From Hoyosella levis (GTDB lineage Bacteria; Actinomycetota; Actinomycetes; Mycobacteriales; Mycobacteriaceae): a stretch of 64,000 nucleotides of DNA. Location: the NCBI RefSeq assembly GCF_026008515.1, contig NZ_BQYM01000017.1, positions 1 through 64,000 on the forward strand. Direction: 5' to 3'. The position numbers and the translations under genes were made by a program. Under the pieces are notes generated by a model. It made no database searches, had not been told where the DNA came from, and saw only the letters and a program-made list of their open reading frames with translations. Shown here piece after piece: positions 1 to 10,268 of the stretch (its first letter is position 1; each line of letters begins with the position of its first letter).

Positions 1-68
1 CTGCCGAGGCCCTCGCTAGGATGTTGTCCGAGGAGCCGGATCCGCCTGGTGTTGCGACGACCGCATGA
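1..68 (+). CDS. 3' end of an unidentified gene (partial)
   Basis: An open frame enters from the left edge (codons from base 3) and stops at TGA 66-68, giving a 21-residue tail that ends in PPGVATTA. Codon use is GC-rich and protein-like, but the tail is too short to name. It converges on the next gene. In M. tuberculosis the neighbour on this side of the Rv3311 type is not conserved enough to guess an identity. Confidence 0.35.
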   Translation, partial: AEALARMLSEEPDPPGVATTA

Positions 69-95
69 ATCCACCGCAGTGAAGCTGTCGTAATT

Positions 96-154
96 CGCAC
101 ACCCGCGGCTCGGGCGTCGCACACCCACGCCACGGGCGCCGAACACCCGCGGTG
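96..154. repeat. 22-bp imperfect tandem repeat between convergent genes
   Basis: About 2.7 copies of a 22-bp unit start with CGCACACCC and end with GGGCGT/C (96-117, 118-139, 140-154). They fill the gap between two convergent genes. Their GC-rich self-complementary parts could help termination; no function is proven. Confidence 0.4.
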
Positions 155-169
155 CCTCGCTCGACGGGG

Positions 170-1408
170 TCACATGATGCGCAGGCGCGCCTCGAGGCCG
201 TGGAGGAGCTCGCGGAACGCTGCTGCCTCGGCATCATGGGGCGCAGAAGGCGCGAGGCGGCTCGGATCGGGCTTGAGCACGTAGGAGACGTACCAGCCGA
301 GCGGGGTGGTCTTGGCCAGCGCGTTCTCGACGGCGTCGTCATCGGCGAAATCGGCAGCGTCGTTGAGCAACTCGACAGCGAGGTCAAGCTGATCCGCATC
401 GACGTGCTTGGGCCCGGAGGCGAGGTCTTCGACAAGGCCGGTGAGCAGGTACGTGTTGTCGTCGATGACAGTGATGTCGAGGGAACCGTCGGTCGCGGCG
501 GTAGCGATCTCGGGGTAGGTGCTGACCTCGGCGAGCTCGTGGTCGTGGGGGTCAGCGAGGTAGCGGGCAAGCGCGCGGGCGGTCCGGAAAGCGAGGATCG
601 TGCCGTCCTTGCCGAGGAAAATGGGAACGTCGTCGAGGTAGCAACGCAGGGTGTAGAACTCGTCGCTCCCGTTGATGATCTTGATGGGGTCGATGCCGAC
701 GTGCGTCCAGAAATCGTCCGCCTCGTCCTCGTCGTCCTCTTCATCCTCGTCGAGCGGATCCACGTCGTCGCTGTCCTCGGCAGCGTCGTCGGCCTCGACA
801 TCATTCTCGTCGGCCGTGAGCAGCTCGGCCTCGGCGAGCGCCACAGCGGCCTCGTCGACGTCCGGCGTTGTCATCGCCCCATCGATGGCATCGAGCACCG
901 CGTCCCAGCCGTCGACGATGGCCTTGCCGATCTGGGTCCACGCCTTGGCGCCGCTCGAACCGGCGAATGCCGCGTGACCGAGGGAGAGCTTGCCGAGGTC
1001 GGGATGCGAGTCGAAAAACTCGATGACGACGTCGAGCTCGCACACATCACCGAGGTTGCGCGCCATGGAGAGGATGTCGTCAAGCTCCGCGACCGTCAAT
1101 GCATCGGGGGTGCCCGCAGCGAGCTCGGGGACGCCCACGAGGTCGAAGACATGCTCATCCTCGGGCTCGAGCTCAGCGGCGGACAATGCCTTGACGACGT
1201 GCCAGGAGGGATGCTCGGCGAGGTCGTGATCGTCGTCGTTGCGGATGAACGCGGCGAGCTCCGCGACCCCGTCGAACACGAAGAAGTCATCGTCACGACC
1301 GAGGAAGGCCTGCCACTCGTCGTCGCCCTCGCGCCACTGCGGTGCCCACAGCGTCACGACGTCGCCGTCGGTCAGACCTAGCTCGATGGGGACGATGTCT
1401 CCTGTCAT
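170..1408 (-). CDS. Rv3311-type conserved acidic protein with duplicated halves
   Basis: A 412-residue cytoplasmic protein without signal peptide or membrane segment. By position beside upp and by length it matches the conserved hypothetical Rv3311 (about 420 aa). Two halves resemble each other: the motif FLGRDDDFFVFDGVAELAAF near residue 40 recurs as FLGKDGTILAFRTARALARY near residue 270, and both are followed by a DHDLAE or DHELAE element. A strongly acidic D/E linker near residues 200-235 joins the halves. The start at ATG 1408 is preferred over GTG 1414 because a TAGGCT -10 hexamer lies six bases upstream (1415-1420), overlapping the stop of the preceding gene. The function is unknown. 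Confidence 0.8.
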   Translation of the reverse strand: MTGDIVPIELGLTDGDVVTLWAPQWREGDDEWQAFLGRDDDFFVFDGVAELAAFIRNDDDHDLAEHPSWHVVKALSAAELEPEDEHVFDLVGVPELAAGTPDALTVAELDDILSMARNLGDVCELDVVIEFFDSHPDLGKLSLGHAAFAGSSGAKAWTQIGKAIVDGWDAVLDAIDGAMTTPDVDEAAVALAEAELLTADENDVEADDAAEDSDDVDPLDEDEEDDEDEADDFWTHVGIDPIKIINGSDEFYTLRCYLDDVPIFLGKDGTILAFRTARALARYLADPHDHELAEVSTYPEIATAATDGSLDITVIDDNTYLLTGLVEDLASGPKHVDADQLDLAVELLNDAADFADDDAVENALAKTTPLGWYVSYVLKPDPSRLAPSAPHDAEAAAFRELLHGLEARLRIM

Positions 1409-1414
1409 GCGCAC

Positions 1415-1420
1415 AGCCTA
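1415..1420 (-). promoter_or_regulatory. -10 hexamer of leaderless promoter, Rv3311-type gene
   Basis: TAGGCT on the minus strand, six bases before ATG 1408. It overlaps the TAG stop of the upstream YbaB-like gene, so the Rv3311-type gene probably has its own promoter. Confidence 0.5.
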
Positions 1421-1723
1421 ACCATCGGTCGCGCCGAAAGCACGACCCAGCTCCGCGTAGCGGGCGAGCCGTGATTCAGCGGCTGCCGCCGCAGCCTGGT
1501 TGGTGGCCTCGAGGATCAGTTCCGACACCTCGCGCGGGGAACGGCGGGTCACGGCATCAGCGATCTCGAGGCCGACGAGCTTGCCCTGTGCTGATACCTC
1601 GGCGACGATCTGGCCCTCCGCGCTCGTGCCGCGCCCACGCAGGGTCGAGAGGCCGGACAGGGCATCGTCGAGCGCGTCCCGCTGGGCCACGGCGCGCTGC
1701 AGGATTTCCTCGAAATCGATCAC
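1418..1723 (-). CDS. YbaB/EbfC-like nucleoid-associated family protein
   Basis: A 101-residue protein starting at GTG 1723. It has an N-terminal helix (FEEILQRAVAQRDALDDAL), a strand region with a G-rich turn near residue 30, and a long alanine-rich C-terminal helix, as in small YbaB/EbfC DNA-binding dimers. The GTG overlaps the upstream stop (GTGA), so it is translationally coupled as last gene of the 3376-1418 operon. In actinobacteria YbaB-like genes often accompany type VII secretion genes. DNA binding is inferred from the fold family only. Confidence 0.65.
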   Translation of the reverse strand: MIDFEEILQRAVAQRDALDDALSGLSTLRGRGTSAEGQIVAEVSAQGKLVGLEIADAVTRRSPREVSELILEATNQAAAAAAESRLARYAELGRAFGATDG

Positions 1724-2007
1724 CGGGTGATTCCGATCCTGTCGAGCATGGTGGCGGAGGGCGCTGAGGCGTCGAGCTTGGCGATGTCCGTCGCGGTGGG
1801 CAGTCCCATGGCATCGAGGGTGCGCCGGTCGATGCCGAGGGCAGCGAGCTCCTGGCGCGCCTGCAGCCCTCCGATCATCGCTGCCTGGTGGCATTGCCGC
1901 AGGATCTCCGCAGCGAGCTGGTCCCCGCCGAGGCGCAGTGCCTGGTGCGCTAGGTCGATGCGGGTGGGCAGCCCGTGGTCATCGGCGCTCATTGCCACCC
2001 CGTTCAT
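1720..2007 (-). CDS. Small helical protein of a type VII-associated operon
   Basis: A 95-residue protein I cannot assign to a named family. It is predicted mostly helical, with LAHQALRLGGDQLAAEILRQ near residues 19-38 and a second helix AAMIGGLQARQELAALG. ATG 2007 overlaps the upstream stop (ATGA); an internal ATG at 1992 (MSADDHG) is an alternative start. It lies between the NlpC/P60 protein and the YbaB-like protein, so a helper role for the secreted pair is inferred, not shown. Confidence 0.6.
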   Translation of the reverse strand: MNGVAMSADDHGLPTRIDLAHQALRLGGDQLAAEILRQCHQAAMIGGLQARQELAALGIDRRTLDAMGLPTATDIAKLDASAPSATMLDRIGITR

Positions 2008-3059
2008 GCGGTGGGCCTATAGACGCCGTAGAACGCTTGCCCCATGTTGTCGGTGCGGATCGGCGACACGCTCACAGGATTTCCCGCCTCGACCATCTGG
2101 CCGTTGCCCAGGGCCATCGCGACGTGGCCGTCCCAGACGACGAGGTCACCAGCCATCGCTTGGTCGACCCCGACCGGGGTGCCGACACCCTGCTCCTGGG
2201 CGAGCCGGGGGATCTCGACACCGCTTTCCCGGTAGGCCCACTGGGTGAGGCCGCTGCAGTCGAACCCGGAGCCTGGCGAGGTGCCGCCCCAGACGTACGG
2301 GACGCCTTGCTGGCTGAGCGCGTTGCGCACCGCGGCGGCAGCCTCGGGAGTGGGGGCCACGGTGGTGCTCCCGTCGGGCAGCTGGACGGTGGTGCCGCCG
2401 GTGGTGCCGTCGAGATCGCTGCTGCCACTGTCGGAGGACAGCGAGACGGAGGCACCGTCCTGGCCCATCGAGGAGCCCAGCGACGGCCCCATCGAGGAGC
2501 CCGCGGCACTCATCGCTGAGGAAGTCATCTGTCCCCCTCCGCCCCCGGGCAGAGCAGGCATGCCATTTCCGATCGCGTCGAGGTTCCCGGAGGCCTTGCT
2601 GAGCTCGGTGCTCAGCCGGATCACCACATCGATGGCGCGCGAAAGGTGATCAAGAGCTTCCTTGAGCAGGACGAGCTGCCCGAGGGGGTTGCTCAGCAGT
2701 GCCTTCGAGCTCTGCAGCACCGTCACGAACGAGGCACCGATCAGGGCGAGATCGCCCACCCCGCGCAGGACCGCCTCGAGCGCGGCGAGCCAGTTGACGC
2801 TGAGCTCCTGCCCATCGTGCGCGAGCACATCTGTCGCGGCAGTGATATCCCGCGAGGCGTTCGCGGCGGCATCCGCGGCAATGCCCTGCCAGGCTGGCTC
2901 GAGCTGCTTGACCGCGCTCATGCCCGCGTCGCCCACCTGCTGCAGCGTCGTGGCGACCCGGGTGAACTCCGCCACCGGGTCGGCGCCCGGGACGATTCCC
3001 GTGCCGAGGGTCGCAGCGAGATCATCAAGCGGCTTCTTCAACAGCATCACATCGATCAT
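2004..3059 (-). CDS. WXG-type N-terminus fused to NlpC/P60 peptidase
   Basis: A 351-residue predicted peptidoglycan endopeptidase (C40). Residues 1-165 are helical and contain a WXG turn (W57-Q-G59) as in WXG100-like type VII substrates. Residues 170-225 are a Gly/Ser-rich linker. Residues 245-351 are an NlpC/P60 domain with catalytic Cys268 in FDCSGLTQWAY and His312 in GHVAMALG. No Sec or Tat signal is visible, so export as a type VII pair with the upstream 105-residue protein is the likely route. Starts at ATG 3059, overlapping the upstream stop by one base. No ESX apparatus genes lie in the window. Confidence 0.8.
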   Translation of the reverse strand: MIDVMLLKKPLDDLAATLGTGIVPGADPVAEFTRVATTLQQVGDAGMSAVKQLEPAWQGIAADAAANASRDITAATDVLAHDGQELSVNWLAALEAVLRGVGDLALIGASFVTVLQSSKALLSNPLGQLVLLKEALDHLSRAIDVVIRLSTELSKASGNLDAIGNGMPALPGGGGGQMTSSAMSAAGSSMGPSLGSSMGQDGASVSLSSDSGSSDLDGTTGGTTVQLPDGSTTVAPTPEAAAAVRNALSQQGVPYVWGGTSPGSGFDCSGLTQWAYRESGVEIPRLAQEQGVGTPVGVDQAMAGDLVVWDGHVAMALGNGQMVEAGNPVSVSPIRTDNMGQAFYGVYRPTA

Positions 3060-3376
3060 CAGGCCATTCCGCCCGTCTGGAGGATGCGGGCAGCGCTATC
3101 GGCATCGCCACGCCGATACAGCTCGGCAGCATGGTGCGCGGCGTCGGCACTATGGGCGCATGCCGCGCTCGTGGCCGTGGCATTGTGCCGGAAACGCTCC
3201 TGCGCGGAGGCGTAGGCGGCGAGGAACCCCGCCCCGATCGGCCCGAGCGCGCTCGTCGCCAGCTCTGGCTTCAAGGCCGCGACGGCATCGGCGAGCCCGG
3301 CGATCTCCTCCGACTGCAGCGCTAGCCGCCGACCGAACTCATCGATGCCAGCGGGGTCCGCGGTAATCCCGGTCAT
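3059..3376 (-). CDS. EspC/DUF2580-like type VII secretion target
   Basis: A 105-residue all-helical protein. The helix-turn-helix body is followed near the C-terminus by Y87-R-R-G-D91, matching the YxxxD/E export signal of type VII substrates; the turn region ALGPIGAGF replaces a WXG. It is the first gene of the operon, with GAGAGAGG before ATG 3376. The next gene supplies a WXG motif, so the two probably pair like EsxA/EsxB or PE/PPE proteins. The family assignment is from motif and length; the partner relation is inference. Confidence 0.7.
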   Translation of the reverse strand: MTGITADPAGIDEFGRRLALQSEEIAGLADAVAALKPELATSALGPIGAGFLAAYASAQERFRHNATATSAACAHSADAAHHAAELYRRGDADSAARILQTGGMA

Positions 3377-3539
3377 GGCGCATCACCTCTCTCTAGCTAC
3401 GCCAGGCGGGCGCGCTGATCGCATATTGGTCGCTACAAGAAACATGGACGCATCGAGGGACCCGTTTGGTTCCCATTGGGCCGAAAAAGTTCAGATCTGC
3501 TTTCTGGCCGTCAGGACTAGCGCCACGAGTGGGAGCGGA

Positions 3540-3545
3540 TAGGCT
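3540..3545 (+). promoter_or_regulatory. -10 hexamer, leaderless upp promoter
   Basis: TAGGCT ends eight bases before the upp ATG at 3554 with no ribosome-binding site between, the pattern of a leaderless transcript. Confidence 0.45.
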
Positions 3546-3553
3546 CGCTAGTC

Positions 3554-4183
3554 ATGGAGACACGGGTCGTCGATCATCCTCTGGCCGCAGTCCGGCTCAC
3601 GACGCTGCGCGATGCCCGCAGCGACCGCGCGGTGTTCCGGTCGGCGCTGCGCGAGCTCACCCAGATGCTTATCTATGAGGCCATGCGCGGAGCCCCCACC
3701 GAATTGTTCGATGTGGAGACCCCGGTGGCGACGGCGAGCGGCGCGAGGCTGGCCGCGCCACCGCTGCTCGTGCCGGTGCTGCGGGCCGGGCTGGGCATGG
3801 TCGACCAGGCCAGCATGATGGTTCCCGAGGCGCAGACCGGCTTCGTGGGCATGGCGCGCGATGAGCACACGCACGAGCCGCGCCCCTACCTCGAGGCACT
3901 GCCGGCGGATCTCGCTGGCCTGCCCGTGTTCGTGCTCGACCCGATGCTGGCGACTGGTGGCTCGCTGCTGCACACGCTGGAGCTGCTCGTCCAGCGGGGG
4001 GCCACCGATATCACTGCGGTGTGCGTGGTGTGCGCGCCGGAAGGGCTCCGAGCTCTGGAGAAGTCGGGCTACCCAGTGCGCGTGGTCACCGCCGCCGTCG
4101 ATGACCGGCTCAATGATGATGCGTTCATCGTGCCCGGGCTCGGTGATGCTGGGGATCGCCAATTCGGGCCGCGCAATATCTAG
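3554..4183 (+). CDS. upp: Uracil phosphoribosyltransferase
   Basis: A 209-residue salvage enzyme that makes UMP from uracil and PRPP in the cytoplasm. The PRPP loop [11 protein letters not shown] (about residues 127-137) and the C-terminal uracil-binding stretch [11 protein letters not shown] are intact, and the length is typical. It is divergent from the type VII-like operon and convergent with pmmB, the same neighbourhood as Rv3309c-Rv3308. The start ATG 3554 is supported by the -10 hexamer just upstream. Confidence 0.95.
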   Translation: METRVVDHPLAAVRLTTLRDARSDRAVFRSALRELTQMLIYEAMRGAPTELFDVETPVATASGARLAAPPLLVPVLRAGLGMVDQASMMVPEAQTGFVGMARDEHTHEPRPYLEALPADLAGLPVFVLDPMLATGGSLLHTLELLVQRGATDITAVCVVCAPEGLRALEKSGYPVRVVTAAVDDRLNDDAFIVPGLGDAGDRQFGPRNI

Positions 4184-4222
4184 CCAGCCCGGCCCGACTC
4201 ACCCGAATCCTGCCCCGCCCAG

Positions 4223-5872
4223 CTAGAGCGCGCGGGCGAACTCGCGGCCGTGCTCCAGTATCTTCTCCGCCCGCGCGCGAGCACCTTCGAGGTCGCCGCC
4301 AACGACATCAGCGACGGCCTGCAGGTAGCACTTGAGCTTCGGTTCGGTGCCGGAGGGGCGCACGACGATGCGCAGGTGATCGGTGCGGAGCACCACCGCA
4401 TCGGTGCGGCGCTGCCCGCGCGCGGCATGCAGATCCTCGACGGTGACGGGCTCGCCGCCTAGATGCTCGGGCAGCGCCTCGCGCAGTCGTTGCATGGCCG
4501 CGGTGATCTCATCAAGGTCGTCGAAGCGGCGGGACACCTGGTCAGTGACGTGCACGCCATGCTCGATCGCAAGCCGGTCAAGCTCGCCGAGCAGGCTGCG
4601 TGACCGCTGCTTGAGGCGCGCGACGAGATCGCACACCGCGACGGCGGCAGCGATGCCGTCCTTGTCGCGGACGTGGGCGGGATCCACGCACAGACCAATC
4701 GCTTCCTCGTAGGCGAACACGAGCCCCTGCCCGGCACGGACGAGCCATTTGAAGCCGGTGAGAGTCTCGGCGTAGCGGGCACCGTGGGCAGCGGCGATGC
4801 GCCCCAGCATGCTCGACGAGACGATGGTGGTGGCGACGAGCCGGTCGCCGCTGGTCGCGGCGAGGATGTCGTCGCCGAGCAGCACCCCGGCCTCGTCCCC
4901 GCGCAGCATCCGCCACCCAGAAGGGCCGGGCACGCCCACCGCGCACCGGTCGGCATCCGGGTCGAGCGCGATCGCCACATCCGCGTCGACGTCGCGGGCG
5001 AGGTCGAGGAGCAGATCAGTGGCGCCGGGCTCCTCGGGGTTGGGGAAGGCGACGGTGGGGAAGGCGGGGTCGGGAGCGAACTGTTGCTCGACCACGTGCA
5101 CATCGGTGAAGCCCGCGCGGCGCAGCGCTTCCACTGCGATCTCGCCCCCCACGCCATGCAGGGGAGTCAACGCGATGCGCGCATCCCGGGAGGCGCCGCG
5201 CGGCAACGCGGCGACCGTCGCGAGGTACTGCTCGATGAGCTCGGCCCCGGCCGGCTCGACTGCGCTTCGCGGCACCGAGCGGGCTGGCCCGATCCGCGCG
5301 ATGGCGGCCTCGATCTCCCGGTCGGCGGGGGAGACGAGCTGCGCGCCGCCGTCCAGATAGAGCTTGTAGCCATTGTCCGCGGGCGGGTTGTGGGAGGCCG
5401 TGATCTGCACGGCAGCGGCAGCCCCGGTGGCGCGGCAGGCATGCGCGAGCACAGGGGTGGGCAGCGCGCCGGGAAGCAGGGTCACGGCGAAGCCCGCGGC
5501 AGCGAAAACCTCGGCAGTGGCGCGGGCGAACTCCGCGGAGCCGTGGCGGGCATCACGGCCGACGATGATGCGGGAACCGCCGAGGCAGCGGTCGTGCAGC
5601 CAGGTGGCCACGCCCGCGGTGGTACGGGTGACCACGGCAACGTTCATCCCGTTGGGGCCGGCCCGCACTGGGCCGCGCAATCCGGCGGTGCCGAAAGCGA
5701 GGGGCGCGGAGAAGCGGTCCGCGAGCTCGGCCGCGGGAAGGCCCGCTAGCTCGGTGCGCGTCGCGGGGTCGGGGTCATCGTCGATCCAGCGCGCCACGGC
5801 CTCCTGCAAGACCGGCGGCGCGGTCCCGGGCGGTTGGGTCCCGGGCGGCTCGGTCCCCGGCGGTTCGATCAC
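4223..5872 (-). CDS. pmmB: Phosphomannomutase/phosphoglucomutase
   Basis: A 549-residue alpha-D-phosphohexomutase that interconverts hexose 1- and 6-phosphates. It carries the phosphoserine loop ITASHNPP, metal-binding DPDADRCAV, sugar-binding GDEAGVLLG and the phosphate-binding [13 protein letters not shown] near the C-terminus. It starts at GTG 5872, which overlaps the deoD stop (GTGA), so it is coupled to deoD as in Rv3307-Rv3308. Residues 3-20 are an unusual triplicated PPGT(E/Q/A) repeat ahead of the normal fold, encoded by 15-bp tandem repeats; this tail is not expected in the family. Confidence 0.93.
   Translation of the reverse strand: MIEPPGTEPPGTQPPGTAPPVLQEAVARWIDDDPDPATRTELAGLPAAELADRFSAPLAFGTAGLRGPVRAGPNGMNVAVVTRTTAGVATWLHDRCLGGSRIIVGRDARHGSAEFARATAEVFAAAGFAVTLLPGALPTPVLAHACRATGAAAAVQITASHNPPADNGYKLYLDGGAQLVSPADREIEAAIARIGPARSVPRSAVEPAGAELIEQYLATVAALPRGASRDARIALTPLHGVGGEIAVEALRRAGFTDVHVVEQQFAPDPAFPTVAFPNPEEPGATDLLLDLARDVDADVAIALDPDADRCAVGVPGPSGWRMLRGDEAGVLLGDDILAATSGDRLVATTIVSSSMLGRIAAAHGARYAETLTGFKWLVRAGQGLVFAYEEAIGLCVDPAHVRDKDGIAAAVAVCDLVARLKQRSRSLLGELDRLAIEHGVHVTDQVSRRFDDLDEITAAMQRLREALPEHLGGEPVTVEDLHAARGQRRTDAVVLRTDHLRIVVRPSGTEPKLKCYLQAVADVVGGDLEGARARAEKILEHGREFARAL
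5813..5866 (-). repeat. 15-bp tandem repeat coding PPGTx at pmmB N-terminus
   Basis: Three consecutive 15-bp units near CCGCCCGGGACCNAN encode [10 protein letters not shown] and PPGTA at the start of PmmB. Repeat expansion by slippage is likely. Confidence 0.7.
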
Positions 5873-6672
5873 AGTCGCGTGACCAGCTTGTGCAGGAGGG
5901 TGCCCATGCGTTGCGCGGACGCGCGACCAGCATCGAGGACTTCCTGGTGGTCGAGCGGCTCGCCGGTGATGCCGGCGGCAAGGTTGGTCACCAGCGAGAT
6001 GCCGAGCACCTCGGCACCCTCGGCACGCGCGGCGATGGTCTCGTGCACCGTCGACATGCCCACGAGGTCCGCGCCCAGGGTGCGCAGCATCCGGATCTCG
6101 GCGGGGGTCTCGAAGTGTGGCCCGGGCATTCCCGCGTAGACGCCGTCCTCGAGGCCCGGCTCGATCTCCCGGGCGATGGAGCGCAAGCGGGGGGAGTAGG
6201 CATCCACGAGGTCCACGAATTGCGAACCGACCAGCGGGGAGCGGCCGGTGAGGTTGATGTGGTCGCTGATGAGGACGGGCTGGCCTACCGCCATGCCGTC
6301 GCGCAGCCCCCCGGCCGCGTTGGTCAGGATGATGGTGCGCGCCCCGGCCGCGCAAGCCGTGCGGACCGCATGCGCCACGGTGGACAGGGGATGCCCCTCG
6401 TAGGCGTGCGCGCGGCCCAGCATCACCAGCACGTGGGTGCCCTCGACGTCGAACGAGCGGATCTCGCCGCCATGCCCCGCCGCGGTGGGCTCGGCGAACC
6501 CCGGCAGCTCGGGCATCGGGATCGTCGCGGTGGGAGCGCCCAGGACGGAGACCGCGGGCGCCCATCCCGAGCCCAGCACTACCGCGATGGGGTGCTCGGC
6601 GATGCCGGTGCGCGCCGCTATGGCGTTGGCGGCGGAGCGGGCGACGACGTGTGGGCTGTCGATGTTTCGCAC
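5869..6672 (-). CDS. deoD: Purine nucleoside phosphorylase
   Basis: A 267-residue trimeric-type PNP that phosphorolyses inosine and guanosine for salvage. It has the N-terminal phosphate loop VVLGSGW, the GHGG turn, TNAAGGL, and the specificity segment [12 protein letters not shown] 6672 is chosen because TAGGGT lies seven bases upstream and the length matches Rv3307 (about 268 aa); upstream GTG or TTG codons up to 6699 are alternatives. Its stop overlaps the start of pmmB. Confidence 0.93.
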   Translation of the reverse strand: MRNIDSPHVVARSAANAIAARTGIAEHPIAVVLGSGWAPAVSVLGAPTATIPMPELPGFAEPTAAGHGGEIRSFDVEGTHVLVMLGRAHAYEGHPLSTVAHAVRTACAAGARTIILTNAAGGLRDGMAVGQPVLISDHINLTGRSPLVGSQFVDLVDAYSPRLRSIAREIEPGLEDGVYAGMPGPHFETPAEIRMLRTLGADLVGMSTVHETIAARAEGAEVLGISLVTNLAAGITGEPLDHQEVLDAGRASAQRMGTLLHKLVTRL

Positions 6673-6679
6673 GTCCACC

Positions 6680-6685
6680 ACCCTA
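6680..6685 (-). promoter_or_regulatory. -10 hexamer, leaderless deoD promoter
   Basis: TAGGGT on the minus strand, seven bases before GTG 6672, without a Shine-Dalgarno sequence between. Confidence 0.45.
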
Positions 6686-6711
6686 GCGGCGATCAACACG
6701 TGCTGTGGTGC

Positions 6712-7593
6712 CTACCGGGCGAGGGGAACGATCATCAGGGGGCATTGCACGCTATGGGTGAGCGCGCGGGAGGTGGAGCCGAGCATCATGGTGGCGAACC
6801 CGCCCCGGCCGCGGCTGCCGACCACGACCAGCCCGGCGGCGGCCGAGAGGTCGGTGAGGTAGCGGACGGGGCGGTCCTTGACGACGAGGCGGCGCACCTC
6901 CACGTCGGGGTACTGCTCGCCGAGGCCGGCGAGGGACTCGGCGAGGCGTGCCTCCTCCTCGCTGATCAGGTCCTCCCAGGGCAGGCCCTGGTGCAGGGAG
7001 AGGCTCTTGGGAAGGGCTGTGTCGCTCCAGGCATGGACGGCGATGAGCTCGGCGCCGCGCAGCGATGCCTCCTGGAACGCGGTCTCCACGGCGGGGCGGT
7101 TCTGCTCGGATCCGTCGACGCCCACGACCACGGGGGCGGCGGGAGTGGTGTCCCATCCGGCGGGGAGCTCCTGGACGATGACCATGGTGGAGTGCACGTG
7201 CTGGATCACGGATTGCGTGACCGAGCCGATCAGGCTGGCGCGGAACGCGGAGATGCCGCGGGACCCCATGACCAGCATGTGGGCGTTCTTCGACTCGGTG
7301 ATGAGGTCCACGTGCGCGTATCCGGTGAGTACCTCGCTGTCGATGTCGGTGCAGCCGCTTTCCTTGGCGGTGCGCGTCGCGTCAGCGAGGCGGGCCTCGG
7401 CGTGCTGGGTGGCCTCGGCGATGTAGGTGGAAGGGATGGCAAAGTCGCCCCAGTACTGCGGCGGCCCGTCGAGAGCGGTCACGATGCGCAGGGGCAGCTT
7501 GCGCAGGAGGGATTCGCGCGCGGCCCAGCGGACGGCGTTGGTGGCGCTAGTGGATCCGTCGATGCCGACGATGATGGGCTGGCGAGCAGGCAT
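6712..7593 (-). CDS. Tandem-domain universal stress protein
   Basis: A 293-residue cytoplasmic protein of two UspA domains. The second domain keeps the ATP-binding signature GSRGRGGFATMMLGSTS near its end; the first has the related GSRGISAFRASLIGSVT. Tandem Usp proteins of this size are members of the DosR regulon in mycobacteria. Here it lies downstream of devR-devS on the same strand, 124 bases after devS, with its own GAAGGA ribosome-binding site before ATG 7593. A role in hypoxic or stationary persistence is inferred from family and context. Confidence 0.9.
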   Translation of the reverse strand: MPARQPIIVGIDGSTSATNAVRWAARESLLRKLPLRIVTALDGPPQYWGDFAIPSTYIAEATQHAEARLADATRTAKESGCTDIDSEVLTGYAHVDLITESKNAHMLVMGSRGISAFRASLIGSVTQSVIQHVHSTMVIVQELPAGWDTTPAAPVVVGVDGSEQNRPAVETAFQEASLRGAELIAVHAWSDTALPKSLSLHQGLPWEDLISEEEARLAESLAGLGEQYPDVEVRRLVVKDRPVRYLTDLSAAAGLVVVGSRGRGGFATMMLGSTSRALTHSVQCPLMIVPLAR

Positions 7594-7695
7594 GGCCGTG
7601 GTCCTTCCGTGCGGTTACCGGGGTACTTCTCCAGGATTCCGCTAGGGCGGGCCGCGCGGTAGGGCCACACGTCACTGGCAAGCAGGTGACCTATG

Positions 7696-7706
7696 ACACT
7701 TAGTGT
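7696..7706. repeat. 11-bp palindrome between devS and usp
   Basis: ACACTTAGTGT is a perfect palindrome around one central base in the 124-bp gap upstream of usp. A weak DosR-like sequence (GGGCCACACGTCAC, 7662-7675, about 9 of 14 consensus positions) lies in the same gap. Either could be an operator; neither is strong. Confidence 0.3.
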
Positions 7707-7717
7707 GGGCCCGCTCG

Positions 7718-10130
<2,413 letters not shown>

Positions 10131-10157
10131 CGTGGCTCCTCACACCCGGTGTCACTC

Positions 10158-10163
10158 ATCGTA
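10158..10163 (-). promoter_or_regulatory. Possible -10 of devR
   Basis: TACGAT on the minus strand would start transcription near 10151, about 20 bases before the devR ATG. The distal DosR-type box (10190-10203) would then centre near -45. Confidence 0.3.
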
Positions 10164-10167
10164 ACGT

Positions 10168-10181
10168 GGGACCATTGGCCG
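10168..10181. promoter_or_regulatory. DosR-type box 1, devR/usp intergenic
   Basis: GGGACCATTGGCCG resembles the DosR consensus half-sites (GGGACYNNNGNCCC). It sits between divergent devR and the usp-SDR genes. Confidence 0.5.
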
Positions 10182-10189
10182 ATAATGAG

Positions 10190-10203
10190 GGTTCCAAAGC
10201 CCC
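10190..10203. promoter_or_regulatory. DosR-type box 2, devR/usp intergenic
   Basis: GGTTCCAAAGCCCC is a weaker match to the DosR motif, centred 22 bp from box 1. Paired boxes about two helical turns apart are typical of DosR promoters. Confidence 0.4.
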
Positions 10204-10268
10204 TCGGAATTCACTCATGGATGCAGTGTCATGGAGATATGGCCGCTGCGGTAACGAAAGGCACACGG

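Noticed and set aside
152-1381. Plus-strand frame opposite the Rv3311-type gene
   Set aside because: It mirrors the minus-strand acidic gene (valine/glycine-rich mirror image), lacks a promoter and conserved motifs.
4223-6565. An open frame joining pmmB with sequence antisense or out of frame to deoD as a fusion
   Set aside because: PmmB homology starts at about 5872, where GTGA overlaps the deoD stop; the N-terminal part is an Arg-rich shadow of deoD.
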